Counted from the stretch's first letter, positions 14,501-26,779 are shown. The stretch: DNA of 64,000 bases from Corydoras sp. C115 (GCA_019802505.1 JAFMOC010000017.1:2697501-2761500); one strand, 5' to 3'. Notes: a model not told the origin generated them from the letters alone. Numbers and translations: made by a program.

Positions 14501-17500
14501 TTTAATTAGATTATGAGATTAATAAAGTATTTACAAAATAACATAAAATTGAAATATTTTTAGAAAGCAAGCCTGTGGATTCAACAAAATGAATACAAGA
14601 GAAACTCACCTTTTTTGTAGGCACCTTGATTTTAAGAAACTCTGCCTCTCTACTCAGAACTTGCCAGGGGGCATGCAGTCGGACAAAGCCCACCCCGTAG
14701 GTTTTGTGCTTATGGGAAAATATAAAAGGGCATGTCAGCAAATAGTTTTTATACAACGGTGCACTTGTAACCTTTTTAACTTTCCATAGTTCTGCATGAA
14801 TTTGGACATCTATTATCCCCCCCCCCACAGAAACAGCAAATTTGGCTTCATTTACCAAAAAATGGCTACATTCATCAAAATGTTATGCCTATGCAATATA
14901 GGTCCAAGAGAAACTAGCTGTATTAGAATGTTAATTCATCTTTGTGCGCTAATATGTCACTTAACATTGTCATGCAGCCTTCTTCCTTTGAGATGCTCAA
15001 GGTATGTCCTCTAGTGAACCTGTAATAATCTGCATATTGCACAACTGGGACATGATCCTGGGTCCCAGCTGTTGGGTGCACCGCCTCTGCAATGTTGGGC
15101 AGTGCTTTGGTTGGGTGCACGCACTATGCTCCCTAGGGGATTAATTACATTTTAAAAAATATTTTGCATGTAGTTCACAGTTACAAATAGAGGCAACAGG
15201 TCATTCTTATTCAGCATATTCCTACAGACACTTCCAAACAAGTTTGCATCCACTTTACCAGCATGGTTTTTGTAAGTGTTTTTTTCTAGCTGTGTAACAG
15301 GATCCTTACATTCCCTTGTCTCCACACAAAGATGATAGTAACTTCATCTGCCCAGTGATCATCAGCTAGACCATCACGAACATTGAACAAGTTGATGGCA
15401 TGGAGAAAGGTTATGGAAACCTGAAGCGAACCTCATTCTACACTGTGTTCTGTTTAAGCACTCTTTTTTTGCCTCTTCACATCACACACACACAAAAGTG
15501 AGATAAAAATAACATGTGGATCTGAGAAGGTTAATTAGGATAAGATATTCCAATTAGTACTTCATCTCAGCAGGATAAGGCAATTAGGTCGATTTTAGCC
15601 CATGCTAAGGGGGTGCTTTTGTTAAAGAAACCGGCTGGGGCTGACATTTAAGGGGCTTCTACAGATGCCAAATCGGAAGTGTCTCCACATGCTTGGGTGA
15701 ATTCTGTCTTTGGCATTTGGAAAAATTCATCTGAAATGATAGGCAGTTAAAAACTTGAACATGACCGAAATGTACAACACAGTGTTTTAATATACTTACG
15801 CACACATTCTTTAATAATACAACATAAGAAAACGTAAATATTAAAATAGTTTAAAATGCTTGCCCCTTTGGTACCTTTTATTATTCCTCTGCTAATGGAA
15901 TTTGCGTACTTGGCAGACAATTTACTTACATAATTACATGGAAAATGTTGCTAAACACATACTAAACACAATATTGTTACGTTAAACTGTTTTATTAAAA
16001 TGGGAAAACAGCATTCAGAGTCTATTATCAATTGCAAGTTGAAAACCACAAACTGACAAATTATTAAGAACTTGATTATAGATTATTCGTTAACTGTTTA
16101 TTCGTTAACCAAAATTAACTGTTCTGTTCTTCTCACTTTTTAAAATTTGATTTTCTAACTATAGATAAAAAAATATTTATCTTTATGTCTAACAATCACA
16201 ATGAAATTAAGACAACATTACAGCATTATGATTAACATGCTTTCATCAAAATCAAAACGTTCTGGGTTTGAAACTGAGGTAGGATAGATGAAGACAATTC
16301 TGTGACTGTGTCTGCGAATAATTTTTTTTTATTATTCTTTGAAAATGTAATTTTAATTAATTAATTTGAATCTACTATTTATTAATTATTAATGTTCTTA
16401 TCCTGATTCAGACTGTATACGATACCAGACATAGCATATCTCCAAATCAAAAACAAAAAACCTCGACTGTCTTGCCTGGCAATCAAACACAGACAGCTCT
16501 TGCTGTAAGGTGAGAGTGCTTATCCACCCCAAAATAGCACCCCCAAAATATATCATTAATTTTCAAATATGTTTCACAAAGCTACAGTTAAAAAAACCAA
16601 ATACTATTCTGGATAAAAAGTCAAAAGTACTCACAGATCTCAAAAATGTTGTAGAAAGCTTTTTTAAAAAAGTGAAAACTGTTAAAGCTGCAGAGGTGGA
16701 CCATATTGAAACAGGATGTATTAAGAGTTTATGTGGGTGTAAAGTGTAGGTGTCCCAATACTTTTATCCATATTAACATGAACATAAAGAGATTGGAATT
16801 CTAAATAATAATGACATGTTTCAAATATTACTTTATTAAAATCAGTTCAAAATGTATTTAAATGGTGTCTAGAGGAGGGAACAAAAGGATTATTTAAAAA
16901 TGAAAAATGGAAAAAAAAAACGTACAATGAAACTGCTGTTTATTTCATTTATTAGAATGGCTATAACATTGCAGGTATTAAATTGCACCTGGAAGTATTT
17001 GTCTGTATTTACATCAATACTGATTTAGTGTGTCGGTAATTATGTAATATTGTTTGAATTGTCACTAATTATTCGGACTCTGTGTAGTTCACTATAAAAG
17101 TTCTACACTGCACTGAGTTTTATAGTGCATGTACAAAGTACATTTTAATGTATATCCCTCAGGTACTGTGGCTGCAAGCGAATTTGCTAAGACATCATAC
17201 AGTATATGAGAAGATTTAAGCCTTAAGGTGTTTTCAAATGGCTTTGTCACTCTTTTTAGACTGATAAGCATCAACATTGTGCTTCTCTAAGATCATCGAT
17301 GATGTAGTTTTGAATGTCATCATAACCAATATAAAAAAGGCCCTTTATTTGTTAAATTTCGTCTCTTACTCAGTAACAAAAAACATTTAAGTAGCAGAAG
17401 CACAGATGTGCTGGACAGAAACGGAAGTATAAATGGCCAGAGTATTTGATAGAGTAGGCACTATATCAGAAACCTGTCCATGTACTTAAGAACCACAAGG

Positions 17501-19731
17501 CAAGCTTATCTTTATATATATTATATGTATATTTATATATAGTATATGTAGTAGAGCAAACATATGCTTCTATATATAGGAATACACATATTAAAAAAAC
17601 AAGCAATTGTGTGCCTTTTTAACTGTTCTACTGCCAAAAAAACATGAATTCTTGGGAGAACCTGGCATACATCCTAGTGCATTTGAGTCATTTCCAAAAG
17701 GAGTAGCCCAAATCCAACACCCACACACAGAGATCCCACTGTAATACAAGCATGCTATAGCACACACCAGTTAACAAATTGTATTTTTATGACACACTTT
17801 TTCTAAAAGGGCTACAAAACAACACAATCTGTCAGTGCTATGAACAGAATCATGTTGAAAATGGCCTTGATAAATGTGCAGTACATTCATCCGTAAGAAT
17901 TAAGGCTTCTACTTAGTGAAATACTAAAGCTGGTGCCTGATAGACCTCTATTTCTCCAGTATCATGGGACTGTATGAAAGATTTCACAGCGATTGACAGT
18001 GAAAGGAAGTATTTAAATAAACCAGCTTGTTACTTAATTCAGGACCCACTTTTTTTTTTGCAAAAGCCTATACAGCGAAAAAAAAGAAAAACATTTAAGT
18101 AGCAGAGACAAAGATGTGCTGGACAGAAACGGAAGTATAAATGGACAGAGTATTTGATAAAGTAGGCACTATATCCAGTTAAGAACCACAAGGCAATCTT
18201 TTTATATATTATATGTATTTATATGTATATATATAGTATATGTAGTAGAGCAAACATATGCTTCTTTATATAGGAATACACATATTAAAAAACAAGCAGT
18301 TGTGTGCCTTTTTAACTGTTCTACTGCCAAAAAAACATGAATTCTTGGGAGAACCTGGCATACAGCCTATTGTGAAATCTTCCCACAATAGTAAATCCTC
18401 AGGCAAAGTAACATTTTGTAAAATGCAGTTTGTCACCATAACAGAAGTCAACAGACACAGTTGTATTACTCAGGAGAGTTCAGGTGTGATGCAGCATGTT
18501 AACCATCACCCACCTCATCATCACGTTCAATGTACAGCCCAGCTTCTTTTAGGTGTGACTCAAATTCATCACGGATCCTGATTTTGTCACATTCAGCCGG
18601 ATCAGCTGGTCCGATATCCACCACGACCTCCGCATTGTCTTCTTTTCCCCCTTCGAACTCTTTGCTCTCTGTTCGAGGAAAGCTGCCATTGGAAATAACA
18701 GAGAGTCGGTGGTGTCCAGGAGAGTCCTGAACTGATGAAGTTACCCGATACACCAGGACATAGTCCACCTTCCTTTTCCCATCAGCAAAGTAAAATCCTT
18801 TGCCAGGTTCGTGCCCCATGCCGTCCATGTAATTGTTGACCACCTGAAACACAGTGTGTCTAATGAGCTGAGGAGTTTGTGCCAGTCCTCACTGCTATGA
18901 GTGCATATCAATTTCACATCAGAAGAAAGGTTGGGGGGTGACAGGCATGCATGTAGGTCAGTCTATTGCTATTCCAAATTTGGCTGCTCTCAATATGCTC
19001 AAATCTAGCACGAAAGACAAAAACAGCAGCTCTGGTTGGTGGGCATTTACACTACAGCTTGCTTGTATTTTTTGGGTAAAGGATTAAGTTTAAGAAAGAA
19101 CTGACGTACATCGAGTTAAACATTCTGCATTATGCATCATGTTGGGCAGTAAAAACTCTTTTCCTTTAGCTTTATGAAAAACTTAAATAAGTTATAGATA
19201 CAGTAAAGTTTTCTTTGTGTTCCTTTCTTTGTGTTCACACATTGGGAAACTTACATGGTCAAATATCTTTAAACCTTTAAACCTCTATTCTTGACTATTT
19301 ATTTTTATTTTAATAACAATTTTGCATTTTCTTGTAAAGTTATGATTTTGTAAATATGGAGTTTATGGAGAGTGCAAATTTATAAATTTATAAAAAAAAA
19401 AGCTTTAAAACGAAAATGTATAAAAAGCTTTAAGAATGTTGTAGGATCTACATCACAACATCCCAATTTAATTAGTGTTTGCTTGGTTAAAATCGAAGTT
19501 TGGTTACATTTTGGTTATCTCATATAAAATGACCTTTTACAAAAAAAAGTCTGGTTTACAGAACACCATTAAATTACAAACCACACCGGTTAAAATATTT
19601 GTTTTTATGTATTGAGGAAGCATTTCCCCATCACCTGTAGCATCCCTACAGCGCTGGAGTAAAAGAAAACAGATGAAAAGGAATTGGTATCTGAAATCTG
19701 TACTCACGGGAAGCTTCTCAGACTGACGCAT
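300..19731 (-). CDS. ano2: Anoctamin-2 (TMEM16B) Ca2+-activated chloride channel, 5' part, 17 exons
   Basis: Anoctamin Ca2+-gated Cl- channel of the plasma membrane (ANO1/ANO2 type). Coding exons: 19708-19731, 18514-18843, 14610-14708, 13903-14057, 13695-13749, 13389-13440, 12752-12807, 12596-12643, 12445-12509, 12152-12286, 11264-11424, 10403-10485, 9964-10047, 9323-9409, 1398-1472, 1041-1242, 300-411. All junctions are GT-AG and in phase, giving 607 codons; human ANO2 has about 1000, so the C-terminal third, with the Ca2+ site, lies off the left edge. Seen in order: N-terminal anoctamin dimerisation region (RKVDYVLVYR; HAPWQVLSREAEFLKIKVPTKK region in exon 3), KYFGEKIGLYFAWLGVY (TM1), MCPLCD cysteine loop, HLFDNPATVFFAIFMSLW (TM2), and [20 protein letters not shown] (later TM). 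The N-terminal VVNNYMD and VISNG segments resemble ANO2 more than ANO1. The start is the ATG at 19731, eight codons before the first donor, so the N-terminus is shorter than in human. Confidence 0.95.
3080..3265 (-). mobile_element. Degenerate tRNA-derived SINE relic
   Basis: Matches the body of the SINE family at 4033-4379 (the 'gatccatgtttttagactgtgggagg' region) but is heavily diverged. The B-box side survives as an 'aacccgggacc' block. Minus orientation; no clear target duplication. Confidence 0.6.
3916..3978. repeat. (GT)n microsatellite
   Basis: About 30 uninterrupted GT units in ano2 intron 14, preceded by a short imperfect GTGTA stretch. Confidence 0.95.
4033..4379 (-). mobile_element. 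tRNA-derived SINE (family A), full length, 12-bp target duplication
   Basis: On the minus strand it starts with a tRNA-like head (A box around TGGCTTAGTGGTTAGCAC, B box GGTTCGAATCC), has a body ending in 'gggcatggggaaccccaccg', and a short tetranucleotide (ATGA/ATTC)n tail. It is flanked by identical 12-bp copies of ctttaatatata at 4021-4032 and 4380-4391, the mark of L1-type retroposition. Further copies at 24337, 27915, 28299, 53278 and 53812 show a family still represented by very similar members. Confidence 0.9.
5113..5165. repeat. (GT)n(GA)n microsatellite
   Basis: About 21 GT units running directly into a short GA tract; inside ano2 intron 14. Confidence 0.95.
7381..7470 (-). mobile_element. 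Truncated SINE family A fragment
   Basis: Contains the tail side only: (CATC)n, 'ttatcctctactagggtc' and 'catccaggggagaac'. The tRNA head is missing, as in a 5'-truncated insertion. Confidence 0.7.
8485..8542 (-). mobile_element. SINE family B 3' tail
   Basis: The block 'gtcatttagcagatgctttt...caaagcgacttac' is the reverse complement of the common fish SINE 3' end (gtaagtcgctttggataaaagcgtctgctaaatg), also found at 24853 and 54412. No tRNA head is visible. Confidence 0.65.
11518..11558. repeat. (ATT)n microsatellite
   Basis: About 13 ATT units preceded by an (AAC)n stretch, in the ano2 intron just upstream of the exon at 11264-11424. Confidence 0.9.
16640..16790 (+). mobile_element. Relic of a Tc1-like DNA transposon 3' end
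   Basis: The run with 'gttaaagctgcagaggtgga', followed by 'gtgtaggtgtcccaatactttta', resembles the transposase C-terminus and terminal region of Tc1-like elements common in fish. No intact transposase remains. Inside ano2 intron 2. The family assignment is from memory of the consensus. Confidence 0.5.
17378..17678 (+). repeat. Local direct duplication in ano2 intron, copy 1
   Basis: About 300 bp that recurs at 18087-18370 in the same orientation. Both share 'aaaacatttaagtagcag', 'gatgtgctggacagaaacgg', a TATA-rich core and 'catgaattcttgggagaacc'. Divergence is low apart from a deletion of about 18 bp and slippage in the AT core. Confidence 0.9.
18087..18370 (+). repeat. Local direct duplication in ano2 intron, copy 2
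   Basis: Second copy of the segment at 17378-17678. It ends about 145 bp from the donor of the 330-nt ano2 exon 2, so the duplication brought new sequence close to that splice site. Confidence 0.9.
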
Positions 19732-20110
19732 AGTACCGAAGCACTGAGATTCCGAACTCAAACTCTCACGCCGGTTCCTTCCTGTACATCAACCGACTTT
19801 ATAGTACCGATCATGTCCACACCCTAGTCACCTCGAAGAGACACACCACTAGCCATCCTACTCGTCAGCAAACAAAACCTTTTTATCGATGCGCGCAACA
19901 CAAAAGACAGCGTTCCATCCGCCTGCCCAGGTTTGGCACCGCTCTCTCGCGTTCACTGGGCTGAGTGAGTGAGTGAGTGAGTGAGTGAGTGAGTGAGTGA
20001 GTGAGTGAGGGAGCACCAAGCTCTCCTCGCTCGTACACTTGCACATGCACCACCAGCAGCATCAGCATCAGCATCAGCATCATCTCCATAGAAACTTGTA
20101 ATTCGTCACT
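19732..20110 (-). promoter_or_regulatory. ano2: ano2 5' UTR and promoter region
   Basis: Sequence directly upstream of the ano2 ATG. It is richer in GC and CpG than its surroundings (for example around 19885-19950) and contains the TGAG microsatellite. No TATA box or transcription start could be fixed by eye; the call rests on position and composition. Confidence 0.45.
19962..20009. repeat. (TGAG)12 microsatellite in ano2 promoter region
   Basis: Twelve tandem TGAG units about 230-280 bp upstream of the ano2 start codon. Each unit boundary reads GTGAGT on the plus strand. Confidence 0.95.
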
Positions 20111-20392
20111 CGCTTAAGCATATACACCTGTGCGTCCACCTGCGAGGACTTTCCCAAATATTATGAGATTGGTGAGTTTGTGCTAAAATTAAGTATACAA
20201 CTGTTTAAAAAACATCCATTTTCTGTAGCATGTACCACGCATCAGTGGGTATCATGCCCTCTAATGTATGCAAAAATAAATACTGCTTTACATGAAACAG
20301 GATGTATGTATAATGATTTAAACCACACCTAGAGAACTAAAAGGTACTATTTTGAGCCAGGTAGTGTATTAAAGAAACACAGTAGAAACTAT

Positions 20393-20407
20393 TTTATTGC
20401 TTTTATT
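20393..20407 (-). terminator. Twin poly(A) signals of the unrecognised gene
   Basis: Two AATAAA hexamers on the minus strand, at 20398-20393 and 20407-20402, about 60-75 nt downstream of the predicted stop at 20467. This is the expected place for 3' end formation of the small gene at 20467-22796. Confidence 0.55.
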
Positions 20408-20466
20408 TTACTTTACACACCTAGTCTTAAGTGTTCACAGTTAAGCAAATACAGCTGGTATAATAT

Positions 20467-22796
20467 TCACAAATAAAGATTATTTTTCTAAGGGCAGTCT
20501 TTGAATCATCGGCAGTGTAAAAGCATTGATTCTGTGTAAACCAGTATATCAACCAAATTACATCTTACCAAATTTGAACATTCTTCAATGAGGTGAAATG
20601 GATCTTCAAATGTGCAGTTTACTGGATCAAAGCCCATTCCGGACAGTTCCCTGGCTATGCTATACAGTCTGTCACAGTGGATGGAGGTGGATTCACTTAT
20701 AGCCATGTTTAATTTCACCTGGTCTACTTCTATATTCCATGTTTCTGTAAAGGACAAACAAAAACTTAAGATAAGTGAATGAAAATGACTAGTGGAAATT
20801 TCCTGGCAGTGTTATTTTCATCTCTCATTTGTAAGTTCCCTTGGTTAATAGCATCTGCTTAAATGATGTAATGTAAATATATAAAAGGGCCATATACACT
20901 GACTTTTGTCTTATTACCTGTATAATACAGCTTTATATTGTTTGACTGACTAAAGTACTTATTAAATCACTATGGCAAAATTATTTTATTTATTTCTTAA
21001 ACATCATTACTGATTTAATAGAATTCATTTAAAATGTTAAGTTTTTTTATTATTATTTCAGCACCATGGACAGATTCTCAAATATAACAATAAACTCGGA
21101 AAAAGTTAGAAAGATTAGGCTCTCTTAAACTAGGATCCTATTATGAGAGCCTCAATCAGATCCTATTACCACTTTCACAATACCACTCAGATTACCACAA
21201 AAGTAAATATGACTTTTCTTAATAGTAATATATACTGTATATATTTTGTGTGCATGTATATATGTATGTAATTTTTTTTGTAAAAATCTTTATTTACAAA
21301 ACACTTTTTGTATGGAGCAAGTTCCTTCATATTGGAACATAAATATGCCTGTATATATAGGCATACATTTTCATACTACTTTGGTATGATGATATTCAAG
21401 GTTGATCCTTTTATTTCCCAAAGAACAAAAGAGTGACAGGTGTCCACACAAAGAAATAGATGAGAGTACACCAAATGGCTGTAATCTACATTATAACTGC
21501 TGACCATTTGGTATTGGTTTATACAGTCTCAAAGTGTTCTGAACATCAGTCAGTTTTGAATATGTAATTTAATGTCATCCTACAAATAACATCACAAAAA
21601 AGATCTTTGTACCAACTGATGAAAGAAACACGAATGTGTATTAGTCATAGCATGAATCTTTGTGAGAAATTAAGAGGTTTAATATACTCACTTTACTAAC
21701 TCACTTTAATAAACTCACTTTACGCTTCACTTCAGAGTTGAGTTACGATGGCAAATTGACTAATCTTAAATACTTTACATTGTGTCAAACACTCCAATGC
21801 AATTAAAAATTATCTCCTCATAAAGTATTTTTTTTCAGTTGTTCTGTTAAAAACTTCAGATTAGAAAACACAAACAGTACAACTCTAATAATAATTGAAA
21901 ATAACCGGAGCTGAATCTTGATTATCCAGTATGCTGTGCCACTGTGCTGTGCCCCTGTGCCACCCAGAGGTTGCAGTGCAATTTTCAAAATTTACTAGCA
22001 TTACATAGTTCTTGCTTTCAATAAGACATAATAAATCAGTCAAAGTGTTTTTGTTTGTTTGTATTTTTACTGTTAATGACATTTTTTATATAAAGTGTTA
22101 AATAATCAGGGTGTTTAATATTGATTGATAAACGAGAAAATATTTCACATTAGTTCTGGAGAGCTGGTCTAATTGTACTAATTGTGCATAATTACATGTC
22201 AATGGTGCAATTTCAAATAAAATGACTAAAGGTGTATTATTGTTACACTTTCACTAAAAGTATTTGTTAAATGTAAATGTAAAACAAATGATTAAGTTGC
22301 ATTATGTGCTTAAAGCTTGGTATTTTGCTAAGTTGAAAAATCTTAGACAAACAAAAATAATATGCTATAATATGATATATGTGCAAATGATATAAGCAAT
22401 ATGCTTTTTAAAATAAGGCATGTACACATGTATAACCTGCTAGAGTAAAACTAAAAAAGAAATTTAGATTTTCTACATTTTAATTATTTTTAGTTTGTTT
22501 GATTCTTGGTAAGTTAACTTTACAGCAGACATCATTACATATTACAGCCAATTTTTTATATTAGAACAAAGGAACTTACACTCAAACTGAACAGATATAC
22601 CACTATAATATCAATTCATGCGTGGCCTATTATTCTCTAAAAGGAATGACATGTACTTACCATCCCATGAGGGAGAGTCAAGCTTGGTCAGAGACATTTC
22701 ACTGGTGTGAGGACACTTGTCAAGTGGCAGGGCATAAAATCCGTTCCCAACTTTGTCCAGGTTTAAGTCACAGGTGGTTGCAGCAGTTAATACCAT
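20467..22796 (-). CDS. Unrecognised small protein, three-exon gene candidate (about 110 aa)
   Basis: I do not recognise the product. Three exons join in frame: 22661-22796 (ATG in context gcaggcATGG, then donor gtaagt), 20569-20744 (acceptor ctttacag, donor gtaaga) and 20467-20487 (acceptor cccttag, six codons and TGA). The open frame across two well-formed introns and twin AATAAA signals just after the stop argue for a real gene. The protein starts MVLTAATTCDLNL, has an acidic Trp-rich centre (SPSWDETWNIEVDQVKLNM), seven cysteines in 110 residues, and no signal peptide or membrane segment. The sequence before the ATG looks like a splice acceptor, so an untranslated exon may lie upstream; a possible donor is at 23627-23632. 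The last six-codon exon is the least certain part. It lies divergently between ano2 and cd9. Confidence 0.5.
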
Positions 22797-22999
22797 GCCT
22801 GCTCGAGAAGAGACTTATGGTCAGACCAAACTTGAATTAATTGCCAGGGTGGTTTGACATTTGGTTTAGTAACAGGTGAACTGTAACTTGACTCCATGAT
22901 CCATTACTGTCAAAATATGACATTTATTCTAAACAAGCCAAATCAACATTTAATGTGTGAAGAGCAACTTTAAATATCCATTTATGGTAAGAATGGAAC

Positions 23000-24330
23000 G
23001 CAGAACCCTACATCCCTTAGGCTATATGATGGCCATAGTGTCTTATTACACTCTTCCCCTGTTAAATATCAAGGTTATTAAATATTAAGACAGTCTGTAC
23101 CTACATTTCTAGGAACTCTTATCATGTCTTCGAGGAAAGGAACAATGTCTCAGACATTATTAGGCCTGATTACACTATTTGATTGACAAGTTTGAAAAGT
23201 CAGCATTGCTAATTCACCAACACTGCATGTTACTACTGCACTTAAGTAACTGTGAAGAAGCCTCTGTGAAATATGGAGTTTACAGTCTACCAGCAAGTGT
23301 AAAATAGAACAAATTACTAAAAACCCCAAAAAACGACTTAGCCCAACACAATCTGTGTGTAGATTAATAACATTCTAATTGAGTATAATTTAAACACGAA
23401 TATATAATTTGTCTATAATTATAATTATAAATGAAATCTTTCTGGTAAAAAAACCTGCACCATGAGAATGTCTCACCATCATTTCATCATTCACAGAGAT
23501 TTTCATGTTAATCTATTCAAACATCTATTTCAAGTAGGCCTACACATATAAAGCCCGGTAGTATTACGTTGGCAAATAGCAACCGTCCTTGTTCCAAGGC
23601 TCTACAAGTAAATTTAGTCATGTAAAGCTCACCCACACAGCTCGGCAGCTGCTCTCGATTTGGTTGATTTTCCCTTGGAAACCAGAAAGTAAAATATGTC
23701 ACATTTAACTCTTCAAACGACAGTCAGACTGATCTCAAACAGTTAGATATAAATGTTAATCTACATTGTACCATTCTAATTCTGCACACCACAGCATGAT
23801 CTTTGTGAAGCCACTTGTGAAACTGGTATAATTGCTCTTGGTTCTTTAAAAACTGACATGTAACATCATTGCATCATTATAGTCACACTGATATGAGTAT
23901 AGAAAACCAGATCAAATAAAGTATTCAAAAAAAAATAACGCTTTTTAGTTGTCAGTGTATTCTTTTGTTCTTAAAAGTGAATTACCACAAAATATCCTAA
24001 ACTTACATTACACTACATTATTTATAAATAGGCTTATCTGTATGGAAATGTAAATTATTGCATTTTAAAATCTCTTTATTGATAAAATCTTTTTCTGGAC
24101 TCTTCCAGAGATGGAACTACGAATTAGCTGTTGGCGTCCTCATGTGGTCATAATGTAGAATTGTTTGGGTAACTGGGTTCAAATGTGTTCTGTACTTTTA
24201 TTCAAATTCTGGTCTAACACATCCCTGTCTTTCTTTAACTCGCAAATTCATGCAAAAATTAACAGAACAGGCATAAACTACTAAAAACATATAAGCATTT
24301 TTTTCATGAAAATATTATTGTCATGATATA
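23000..24330. other. Intergenic stretch, nothing recognised
   Basis: AT-rich sequence without conserved exons. A GC-richer patch near 23560-23660 may carry the 5' end of the small gene at 20467-22796, but this is not proven. Confidence 0.5.
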
Positions 24331-24336
24331 TTTGGG

Positions 24337-24655
24337 GCGGCACGGTGGCTTAGTGGTTAGCACGTTCGCCTCTCAGCGCTAGGGATTCCCGGTTCGAATC
24401 CCCATCTGGGTGGAGTTTCCATGTTCTCCCCATGTCCGCGTGGGTTTCCTCCGGGTTCTCCCGTTTCGTCCCACAGTCCAAAAACATGGATCAAGTCAAT
24501 TGAGTTCTCCAAATTGCCCCATATAGAGTGTGTTTGTGTGAGTGAGTGTGTGCCCAGCGATAGGTTGGCGCCCTGTCCTGGGTGTATCTGCCCGGCGCCC
24601 GAGACGTTCTCCCCTGGATGGGCATGGATGGGATGGGCTGCGATGGATGGGCATG
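24337..24655 (+). mobile_element. SINE family A, plus orientation, altered 3' end
   Basis: Starts with the tRNA-like head (gcggcacggtggcttagtgg, B box GGTTCGAATCC) and continues through the conserved body. It departs from the family after 'gatgggcatggatggg' and lacks the tetranucleotide tail. An open frame of 123 codons crosses it, but this is only the repeat read through. Confidence 0.88.
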
Positions 24656-24693
24656 CCTATTCTTTAATCATTATCTATCCTGGTTTTTTGAGG

Positions 24694-24912
24694 GGCGTGG
24701 TAGCTCAGTGGTTAGGGCATTGGGCTGTCAATCTGAAGGTTGGGGGTTCAAATCCCACTGAATCCACTGAAGTTACCAATGTGGGTCCTTGAGCAAGACC
24801 CTTAACCCTCATTGCTCCAGGGATGTTGTGATGAACCCTGTGCTCACCTTGTAAGTCGCTTTGGATAAAAGCGTCCAATAAATGACCAAATGTAAATGCA
24901 AATGTAAATGTT
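24694..24912 (+). mobile_element. SINE family B (tRNA-derived), nearly complete
   Basis: tRNA-like head with A box (TAGCTCAGTGGTTAGGGC) and B box (GGTTCAAATCC), a middle with 'ccttgagcaagacccttaac', and the common fish 3' tail 'gtaagtcgctttggataaaa'. It ends in a degenerate (AAATGT)n. It is not a tRNA gene: the sequence cannot close an acceptor stem after the T arm. Confidence 0.85.
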
Positions 24913-26471
24913 TTCAGAAGAATAGCTTGATCTTGAGAAAGTTGCTAATTGTGGAATTAGCCCCCCAAATTGCCAATTCATAACAGGACAGAAAGACAAA
25001 TCAAATAGATCTAAGTTTATTAAAATAGTAAAATTGAAGTAAGTTTATATATTTTTACAACAGTGTAAAACTATGATCTAATGAATCACCATAAAGAACA
25101 TTGTAATCAAATTAAGCAAATGCCAAACTAATGTATTTATCTATTAAAATGTAAATATGTAGGCAAAGTGTTTGCATGCTGGGATGTGTTTGGCATTCTG
25201 ATTGAGAGCTATTGTGTTGAGGTTGTGTAGGGTGACATACAGCATTGAAGAAATAGATGGTTGGTGAGTGGGTGAAGAAACACAGTGCCTGACAATAGGC
25301 TCTATTATTCTGTACAAAGCCATTCTTTTTTTTCCAAGTTGTTATTGTTATTGTGGCTTTTCTTCTATCTGTACCAACTGATACTATCAGACAAAGTCAT
25401 GAACATTAGTGATAAGAGGGAGGTTGATCTGTCAGACTCACATACAGTGTTGAGCACAGTATGTATGAAATGATGTGTCAGTCAGAGGGTTATATTAATA
25501 ATAATCAGGATTAAGAGTGTAAAAAAAAAAAGTCACACAATTCACCAGACATGTATTTAGTGGGGTCAAATTTGACCTCTTTCTCTTTCTGTCTCTCTCG
25601 GTCTCTCTCTGTTGCACTTAATAAATATAGTAGTGCAAAGAAATAAAATATATAACAAAAACCTTGCAAAAAGTCACAGAAACAAAAGACAAATGGACTT
25701 ATTGTGGGTCAAGTGAAAAATCCCAGAAAATCCCAGAAATGCAAGAGCAATTACATAATAACGCTGACTGAAATACTGCATTGTTTAATCAAACTTGCAT
25801 GAACTCCAATGCCTACATTTAGTTATTTAACAAAATCTAAAATGTTTATCAACGTAGTGGATCTTTAGCAGTTTTATGCAACTTTTAACACAGTTTTGAT
25901 TAAAAACAACAGTACAATTTATGCTTTTCCTAAGGTTTATATTTAACTCCAGTGAGTTAAAGAGCACAAGGATATGATTATTGAGAAGGCAAAACATCAC
26001 CTTCTCAGATAAATTCCATTTTATGTTTCACTGTGCTGAAAAGACGACCAATGTTTGGTGCATTTTTTTTAACTCTCTCAGAATGATCTAGAATGTGTAG
26101 TCCAAAAATTAATTAACTAGTTTTTATCATAGTTTTGAATTATTTAGATGCTGTATTTTCATTTACATGTGCTTTACTGTCTAATAAACACAGTGAACAC
26201 AGGCAGGAGAATAGGCTTTTTTTGTTAATTGCCGTCGATAATGTGATTTAATGTGATTAAATCAGCATTAACTTCAGATGGTTGTTTACATTTAATAAAG
26301 CATCATGATTTAGACAGACAGACAGATAGACAGATTAGCCAGATACTTTATTAATCTCAAAGGGAAATACATATCTGCTAGGAACACACTTCTACATATT
26401 CTGATGCACAATATGTAATTTGGAAATATTTTTTCAAAAATGAAGCTTGCACAAAGATAATAGCCTAGTAA

Positions 26472-26635
<164 letters not shown>

Positions 26636-26779
26636 GAGGAGCCAATATCAGCATCATGACCATCATGAAATGCACAGTATTGGCTGAGCACAATTTGTTC
26701 CTCACACTGAGATAAACTGTTTCATTTTTTTACAAAAATAATAATCTGGCTGTAAACTACATCTGGATCTTTAGGTATC

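Noticed and set aside
23627..23702. Coding first exon for the unrecognised gene (FTFWFPRENQPNREQLPSCV)
   Set aside because: A gtgagc donor is present at 23627-23632, but no phase-compatible join or ATG context could be shown; at most an untranslated exon.
24700..24770. Possible tRNA gene (A and B boxes)
   Set aside because: The head belongs to a SINE: body and fish SINE 3' tail follow and no acceptor stem can form.
24421..24792. 123-codon plus-strand frame
   Set aside because: Read-through of a family A and a family B SINE; the same peptide pieces appear at 4067, 53313 and 53862.
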